The notes beneath the pieces were generated by a model that saw only the letters and a list, made by a program, of their open reading frames with translations, was not told where the DNA came from and did no database searches. The translations under genes and the position numbers were made by a program. DNA of 10,252 bases from JANXXV01 sp038200305 (GTDB taxonomy: Bacteria > Acidobacteriota > Terriglobia > Bryobacterales > Bryobacteraceae): positions 1 through 10,252 of the forward strand of contig JBBPYD010000067.1 of the NCBI GenBank assembly GCA_038200305.1, read 5' to 3'. This document shows positions 6,732 through 10,252 of this stretch, in pieces. Each line of letters begins with the position of its first letter. Within the stretch, counting starts at the first letter, position 1.

Positions 6732-7811
6732 ATGAGTACATCACACTACTACGGCCTGATTCTTGCGGGCGGCCGCGGAACCCGCTTCTGGCCCAGGAGC
6801 CGGAAGGCGAAAGCGAAGCAGGTGCTAAGCTTCAATGGCGAACGTTCGCTGATCCAACAAACCGTGGATCGATTGCGGCCGGTACTGGCTCCCGGGCAGA
6901 TCTGGATATTGACTAACGATCACCTGCGGGATGAGATTGTCCGGCAGCTTCCTGAAGTGCCGGACCGGCAGATTCTGGCTGAACCTTCGCAACGCAACAC
7001 AGCGCCGGCGATTGGCCTGGCAGCGCGAATTCTCCAGTCGATTGATCCGGACTCTGTCATGGGAGTCTTTCCGGCGGATCACATGATCACGCGGCCGGAG
7101 CGGTACATCGAGTTGCTCCGTCCTGCTTTGGGCGCCGCGGAAAATGGCAAGGTTGCGGTACTGGGCATTCAGCCGCGATGGCCTGAGACCGGGTATGGCT
7201 ATGTGGAATTCGGTGAAGGCGTCCAGCCGGGCTCGTTGGAGCCGCAGCAGGTCCTCAGTTTTCGCGAGAAGCCGGACAAAGCCACAGCCGAAGAGTTCGT
7301 TGCGGCAAGGCGGTTCTATTGGAATGCCGGAATGTTCTTCTGGCGGACCGATGTACTCTTGCAGGCTTTGTGCGACTTCCTGCCAAAGACCGCAGCGCTG
7401 CTGACCTCATTACCGCCGTTCGGGGACGGGCAATTCACGCGGGCGCTGGCGGAGACTTATCCGCAGTGTGAGAATATTTCGATCGACTACGGGGTGCTGG
7501 AAAAGGCGCGGAATGTGGCCGGGATCGCGTCGGATGAGTTCGGCTGGAGCGATGTGGGTAGCTGGAACGCTGTGTATGAACTGCTTCCGCACGATGCCGA
7601 TGGCAATGCGGTGGTCTCCGATGCCCTGCTGCAGTCTTCCTCCGGCAACTATGTGGATGCTCGCGGAAAGTTGGTGGCGCTGCTCGGCGTGAACGATCTG
7701 ATCGTGGTGGATACGCCTGACGCGCTGTTGATTGCGGACCGCGGGCGGGCGCAGGAAGTGGGCAAGCTGGTGGCCGCACTTGAGGCACGGAAGCGCGAGG
7801 ATTTGCTATAG
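6732..7811 (+). CDS. manC: Mannose-1-phosphate guanylyltransferase
   Basis: The enzyme makes GDP-mannose from mannose-1-phosphate and GTP for surface polysaccharide or glycoprotein synthesis. The 359-aa protein has the nucleotidyltransferase signature GGRGTRFWP at 13-21 with a conserved Lys29-Gln30, EPSQRNTAPA at 84-93, FPADH at 113-117, GYGY at 154-157, REKPD at 178-182, WNAGMF at 197-202 and GWSDVGSW at 271-278. It lacks the C-terminal isomerase domain of bifunctional enzymes (about 470 aa). The start at 6732 puts the Rossmann strand at the N-terminus as expected. The only purine run (AGGGA at 6727-6731) touches the ATG, so the ribosome binding site is poor. It is the last gene of the operon. 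Its CTA-TAG end overlaps the converging aminotransferase by 6 nt. No hairpin terminator follows. Confidence 0.93.
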   Translation: MSTSHYYGLILAGGRGTRFWPRSRKAKAKQVLSFNGERSLIQQTVDRLRPVLAPGQIWILTNDHLRDEIVRQLPEVPDRQILAEPSQRNTAPAIGLAARILQSIDPDSVMGVFPADHMITRPERYIELLRPALGAAENGKVAVLGIQPRWPETGYGYVEFGEGVQPGSLEPQQVLSFREKPDKATAEEFVAARRFYWNAGMFFWRTDVLLQALCDFLPKTAALLTSLPPFGDGQFTRALAETYPQCENISIDYGVLEKARNVAGIASDEFGWSDVGSWNAVYELLPHDADGNAVVSDALLQSSSGNYVDARGKLVALLGVNDLIVVDTPDALLIADRGRAQEVGKLVAALEARKREDLL

Positions 7812-9074
7812 CCGATTTTCCCCGGCCGATTCCGGCTTGAACTTGCGGAAGATCTTTGCCAAGCCGGCGACGGCGCGGTCCGCATCTTTCTCCGTCAGGA
7901 TGTAAGGCGGCAGGAAGCGCAGCACGGTATCGTGCGTGCAATTGATCAACAGTCCCTGCTCCATCGCATCCAGCACCAACTGCTTGCCGGGATGAGTCAA
8001 CTCCATCCCGATCATCAAACCGGCGCCACGTACTTCCTTGATGAAGCTGTGCTTTCTCGCCAACTCGTCAAGACGCATGCGGAAGTACCCGCCGACGTTC
8101 GCGATGGACGGCAGCAGGCCATCGAGAATGTCAAAGAATTCCAGGGCGACCCGGCAGGCCAATGCGCCTCCACCAAATGTGGACCCATGCATGCCAGGCG
8201 CGATCGATTGCGCGGCTCTCTCATTCGACACCACCACACCGATAGGAATGCCGCAGCCCAGTGGTTTGGCGGCTGTCATGATGTCCGGCATCACAATGGG
8301 GTCCAACATCTGGTAAGCGAAATAGGCGCCCGGCCGGCCGACACCGCACTGAATCTCATCGTCCACCAGAAGGGCATCGTAGCGGTCGCATAGCTCTCTA
8401 GCCTTGCGCACGAAGCCGGGCATCATCGGAATAATTCCGCCTTCGCCTTGAATTCCTTCCAGTAGAATGCCGGCTGTGCGCTCGGAAACTAGCTGCTCCA
8501 GCGCCGCTACATCATTGGCCGGAACGAACCGGACACCGGGCAACAGGGGCTCGAAGTCTTTCCGGTATTTCGGTTGGCCAGTGACAGAGATCGCTCCGAT
8601 AGTGCGGCCGTGGAAGGAGTTCTCTACCGAGATAATTTCAAACTTTTCCGGGTTGATCTTCGACCCGTGCGCCTTCACCATCTTCAGAGCGCATTCCATC
8701 GCTTCGGTGCCGGAATTGCAGAAGAAGCTGCGCTGCAGTCCACTGATCTCCGCGAGTTTCTTCGCCAGCTTGCCCTGAAACTCGTTGTAGTAGAGATTCG
8801 ATGTGTGAATCAGCACAGCCGCTTGTTCGCGGATCACCTTGACGATGCGCGGGTGAGCGTGCCCGAGGGCGTTGACACCGATTCCAGAGATGAGATCGAG
8901 GTAGCGCTTGCCATCCGTGTCATAGACGTAGCAACCCTTGCCGCGGGTGAGGACCAGCGGATAGCGCGAATAGTTCTGAAGCAGGTATTCCCGTTCCAGG
9001 GCGATGATTTCAGCAGCTGGAGTGGATTGTTGGGAAGCAGGCGTCCGGGGGGGCGTCAACGTGGGCGTACTCAT
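7806..9074 (-). CDS. argD: Class III aminotransferase, probably acetylornithine aminotransferase
   Basis: A PLP-dependent fold-type I enzyme of 422 aa. Visible motifs are the SGTEAMECALKM phosphate/cofactor loop at 121-132, SFHGRT at 153-158, and Asp239 in VDDEIQCGVGR for the pyridine nitrogen. The Schiff-base Lys270 lies in TAAKPLGCGIPIG, and GSTFGGGALAC is near 297-307. The AKPLGCG form and overall style fit ArgD-like enzymes, which transfer the amino group between N-acetylornithine and glutamate in arginine synthesis. A related GabT or lysine-pathway role cannot be excluded from sequence alone. No other arg genes lie in the window. The first 20 or so residues are a Pro/Thr/Ser-rich extension ahead of the conserved start (LEREYLLQNY). 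The ATG at 9074-9072 has no Shine-Dalgarno and lies 6 bases after a -10 box, which suggests a leaderless mRNA. Confidence 0.8.
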   Translation of the reverse strand: MSTPTLTPPRTPASQQSTPAAEIIALEREYLLQNYSRYPLVLTRGKGCYVYDTDGKRYLDLISGIGVNALGHAHPRIVKVIREQAAVLIHTSNLYYNEFQGKLAKKLAEISGLQRSFFCNSGTEAMECALKMVKAHGSKINPEKFEIISVENSFHGRTIGAISVTGQPKYRKDFEPLLPGVRFVPANDVAALEQLVSERTAGILLEGIQGEGGIIPMMPGFVRKARELCDRYDALLVDDEIQCGVGRPGAYFAYQMLDPIVMPDIMTAAKPLGCGIPIGVVVSNERAAQSIAPGMHGSTFGGGALACRVALEFFDILDGLLPSIANVGGYFRMRLDELARKHSFIKEVRGAGLMIGMELTHPGKQLVLDAMEQGLLINCTHDTVLRFLPPYILTEKDADRAVAGLAKIFRKFKPESAGENRL

Positions 9075-9080
9075 CTATTA

Positions 9081-9109
9081 ATAATACAATCTTGCATGCT
9101 TGGTGATAA
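9081..9109 (-). promoter_or_regulatory. Promoter of the argD-like gene, placed for a leaderless transcript
   Basis: On the minus strand a -35 TTATCA (9109-9104, 4 of 6 consensus bases) and a -10 TATTAT (9086-9081, 5 of 6) are separated by exactly 17 bases. Six bases (9080-9075) separate the -10 from the ATG at 9074, so transcription should start at or next to the start codon. The absence of any Shine-Dalgarno agrees with this. Confidence 0.6.
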
Positions 9110-9110
9110 T
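9083..9110 (+). promoter_or_regulatory. Possible weak promoter of the dinB-like gene
   Basis: On the plus strand GATAAT at 9105-9110 (5 of 6 bases of a -10) also lies 6 bases before an ATG (9117). The best -35 at a 16-base spacing is aataca (9083-9088), matching only 3 of 6. The elements overlap those of the divergent argD promoter. A GGTGA at 9102-9106, 10 bases from the ATG, could instead be a ribosome binding site of a longer transcript. Confidence 0.3.
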
Positions 9111-9116
9111 ACATGT

Positions 9117-9623
9117 ATGCATACTGAATTCCTGAAGTATTCCATCAGCAGGCTAAAGCAGTCCGAATCGCGCATTGAGCAGTGCCTTGATCGGCTCTCG
9201 GACGAGCAGATCTGGACCAGGAGCGCGGAGACGGAAAACGCCATCGGCAATCTGGTGCTGCACCTATGCGGAAACGTGGGGCAATGGATTCTGTCCGCGG
9301 TTGGCGGCGCGCCGGATGTCCGCGACCGCGACGCCGAGTTCGCCGCCAAAGGAGACGTGAGCGCTGGCGAACTGAAGCAACGCATCCGTGAGCGGGTGGA
9401 AGATTCGATTCCCGTGATCGAAACGCTGACGCCGGAACAGCTCTTGGAAGTGGTCCAAGTGCAATCGTACGATGTCACGAGGCTGGCCGCGGTGTATCAG
9501 ATGGTGACGCATTTTTCCGAGCACGCGGGTCAGATTTATTTTGCTACGAAGCTGCTTACCGCTGAGGATCTTGGGTTTTATGGGCATTTGGGCAGACCGG
9601 CGCGGGGGCGGAGCGCTGGGTAG
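9117..9623 (+). CDS. DinB-like / DUF1572-type four-helix protein
   Basis: The 168-aa product from the ATG at 9117 is all-helical and resembles DUF1572-type members of the DinB superfamily. A first conserved His is in NAIGNLVLHLCGN (His49), and an HxxxH pair is in THFSEHAGQI (His132, His136). Together they form the usual three-His metal site. The family includes bacillithiol/mycothiol-linked transferases, but most DUF1572 members have no known activity, so no function is assigned. The start at 9117 gives MHTEFLKYSISRLKQSE, a normal opening helix. An ATG at 9096 would add 7 residues but has no ribosome binding site. The longer open frame upstream is antisense to the aminotransferase. It is transcribed away from argD and ends 10 bases before the GTGAA repeats. 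Confidence 0.85.
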   Translation: MHTEFLKYSISRLKQSESRIEQCLDRLSDEQIWTRSAETENAIGNLVLHLCGNVGQWILSAVGGAPDVRDRDAEFAAKGDVSAGELKQRIRERVEDSIPVIETLTPEQLLEVVQVQSYDVTRLAAVYQMVTHFSEHAGQIYFATKLLTAEDLGFYGHLGRPARGRSAG

Positions 9624-9632
9624 TGAAGCAAG

Positions 9633-9657
9633 GTGAAGTGAAGTGAAGTGAAGTGAA
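9633..9657. repeat. (GTGAA)5 pentanucleotide tandem repeat
   Basis: Five perfect copies of gtgaa run from 9633 to 9657, with one more isolated copy at 9623-9627 overlapping the dinB-like stop codon. The tract lies just outside the coding region and directly abuts the presumed insertion-sequence end. Such tracts expand and contract by replication slippage. Confidence 0.9.
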
Positions 9658-9687
9658 CCCCTGGAGTGAGCAGCAAGTTAAGGGGTT
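9656..9687. repeat. Inverted repeat AACCCCT/AGGGGTT at the presumed IS end
   Basis: AACCCCT at 9656-9662 is perfectly complementary to AGGGGTT at 9681-9687, with an 18-base loop. There is no T-run after it on either strand, so a terminator role is unlikely. A subterminal transposase-binding structure, or chance, is more plausible. Confidence 0.5.
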
Positions 9688-9702
9688 ATCGCCGTTCCGG
9701 TG

Positions 9703-9725
9703 CGTGTCAATAAGAATGAGACACG
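9703..9725. repeat. Hairpin CGTGTC/GACACG downstream of the transposase gene
   Basis: A perfect 6-bp stem (9703-9708 with 9720-9725) encloses an 11-base A-rich loop. It lies in the non-coding part of the presumed insertion sequence, 12 bases beyond the transposase stop. No T-run follows. Confidence 0.45.
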
Positions 9726-9734
9726 AGGCGTAAA

Positions 9735-9755
9735 AGTTTAAGGAGTTTTCTCCTT
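9735..9755 (-). terminator. Hairpin over the transposase stop codon, terminator-like
   Basis: Read on the minus strand, AAGGAG (9755-9750), an AAAA loop and CTCCTT (9745-9740) form a perfect 6-bp stem. It includes the last codons and the first base of the TAA. It is followed by aaactttta, a short T-run. The stem is short and only half GC, so termination would be weak. Confidence 0.35.
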
Positions 9756-10252
9756 GTCGGGCGGCTTGTTGATCCAGACGGCAGTAGGAAGAGCAGGCGG
9801 CTTGGGAGGCTGGCGGACGAAGCGCTCCGGGTGCGCGTGAAAAGCGGTGTCCAAGACGGCTTGGCGTTGGACCAGGAGATCGGCGGCCCTTCCCAGATGA
9901 ACCACGGCTGGGGTCATCAAACCCAGGCCGGAATGGTGGTGTTCGAAGTTGTACCAGCGGAAGAAAGATTGGCAAAACCCACGGGCGTCTTCGATGGAGC
10001 CGAAGCGGTCCGGGAAGCCAGGGCGGTATTTGAGGGTGCGGAACTGGCTTTCCGAATACGGATTGTCGTCGGAAACATGGGGGCGGGAATGTGTTTTGGT
10101 GACGCCCAGGTCGGCCAGCAGCAAAGCCACTGGTTTGGATTTCATGGAGGAGCCGCGATCGGCGTGGATGGTCAACTGGCCGGGCGCGATGAATTGTTTG
10201 CGGCAGGAATGATCAATCAAACGCTTGGCCAGTTCGGCGCTTTCGCGATAAG
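9738..10252 (-). CDS. IS3-family transposase, DDE integrase domain (5' end outside window)
   Basis: The frame is open from the window edge to the TAA at 9740-9738, giving 170 residues of the C-terminal half. The integrase-core signature is clear: Asp in IHADRGSS, then Glu in NPYSESQFRTLKY after exactly 35 intervening residues (the D-35-E spacing). GSIEDARGFCQSFFRWYN and HHHSGLGLMTPAVVHLGRA follow, which end this type of IS3/rve transposase. The first catalytic Asp and the helix-turn-helix OrfA part are outside the window. The C-terminal 50 residues are a Pro/Lys-rich tail. No frameshift or internal stop is seen in the visible part, so the element may be intact. An internal ATG at 10220 is not the start, because coding similarity (ESAELAKRLIDHS) continues upstream. 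Confidence 0.9.
   Translation of the reverse strand, partial: YRESAELAKRLIDHSCRKQFIAPGQLTIHADRGSSMKSKPVALLLADLGVTKTHSRPHVSDDNPYSESQFRTLKYRPGFPDRFGSIEDARGFCQSFFRWYNFEHHHSGLGLMTPAVVHLGRAADLLVQRQAVLDTAFHAHPERFVRQPPKPPALPTAVWINKPPDKEKTP

Larger units (their letters stand above)
9081..9125. repeat. Imperfect 20-bp direct repeat, 25-bp period, between argD and the dinB-like gene
   Basis: The copies at 9081-9100 and 9106-9125 share ataataca, then tgcat four bases later, then ct, with 15 of 20 positions identical. The spacing of 25 bp places them about 2.4 helical turns apart, across both putative promoters. Small palindromes (gcatgc 9094-9099, acatgt 9111-9116, atgcat 9117-9122) lie inside. They could be binding sites for a regulator, but no such protein is encoded here. 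Confidence 0.5.
9654..10252 (-). mobile_element. IS3-type insertion sequence, transposase-distal end (other end outside window)
   Basis: The minus-strand transposase fragment defines the element. The outer boundary is inferred: a sequence starting tgaacccctggag at 9654 has the TG terminus typical of IS3-family ends and carries an inverted repeat just inside. The left end, the start of the transposase and any target-site duplication lie beyond the window, so the boundary is unproven. About 80 bases of non-coding DNA separate this point from the transposase stop. Confidence 0.5.

Noticed and set aside
7812..7850. GC-rich short repeats (gccgatt twice) after manC as a terminator
   Set aside because: The stems are at most 4-5 bp with no T-run, and the stretch codes for the aminotransferase C-terminus.
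8574..9116. Long plus-strand open frame upstream of and in frame with the dinB-like gene, giving an apparent 349-aa protein
   Set aside because: It is antisense to the well-supported aminotransferase, has no recognisable domain, and the DinB-type fold begins at 9117. GC-rich genes often leave the opposite strand open.
9949..10212. Plus-strand open frame opposite the transposase
   Set aside because: It is antisense to the DDE integrase domain and has no features of its own.
1..10252. A defence island, biosynthetic cluster, CRISPR array or other novel multi-gene system
   Set aside because: Most genes are recognisable housekeeping or common accessory genes in a conserved order. Nothing in the remaining DNA supports such a system.

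Overview
The window looks like a chromosomal housekeeping region of an acidobacterium, most likely a Solibacter/Bryobacter-type member of Acidobacteriota. This is inferred from gene order, from the style of the proteins (paired LepB, the 104-aa membrane protein, the family of the leading ORF) and from moderately high GC. No search was possible, so the taxon is a judgement, not a result.

Layout. Positions 1-571 hold the 3' part of a hypothetical gene of an 'N-rich, multi-copy' family, with a Pro/Ala-rich tail carrying a short in-frame repeat. A likely promoter inside its end leads into a tightly packed plus-strand operon at 599-7811: ffh, rpsP, khpA, rimM, trmD, rplS, rnhB, a small two-helix membrane protein, two overlapping signal peptidase I genes, and a mannose-1-phosphate guanylyltransferase. 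Gaps are short (at most 37 nt) and several neighbours overlap, which argues for co-transcription and translational coupling. The theme is protein synthesis and export. Ffh targets nascent membrane and secreted proteins, bS16/bL19/RimM/KhpA/TrmD build and tune the ribosome and tRNA, and LepB cleaves signal peptides. ManC supplies GDP-mannose for surface glycans.

A class III aminotransferase (argD-like, 7806-9074) runs on the minus strand and converges on manC; both genes end in one shared CTATAG palindrome. A 42-nt spacer separates it from a divergent DinB/DUF1572-type gene (9117-9623). That spacer carries a good minus-strand promoter placed so that the argD transcript would be leaderless, plus an imperfect 20-bp direct repeat at 25-bp period.

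The right end (about 9654-10252) is the 3' part of an IS3-type insertion sequence. It has a minus-strand DDE transposase fragment, a hairpin over its stop codon, further inverted repeats, and a (GTGAA)5 microsatellite at the junction.

No RNA gene, CRISPR array, defence island or clearly new multi-gene system is visible. The best leads are the argD/dinB intergenic switch, the tandem lepB pair with its small membrane neighbour, the IGFARxNE repeat in the first ORF, and the possible CTG start of rimM.
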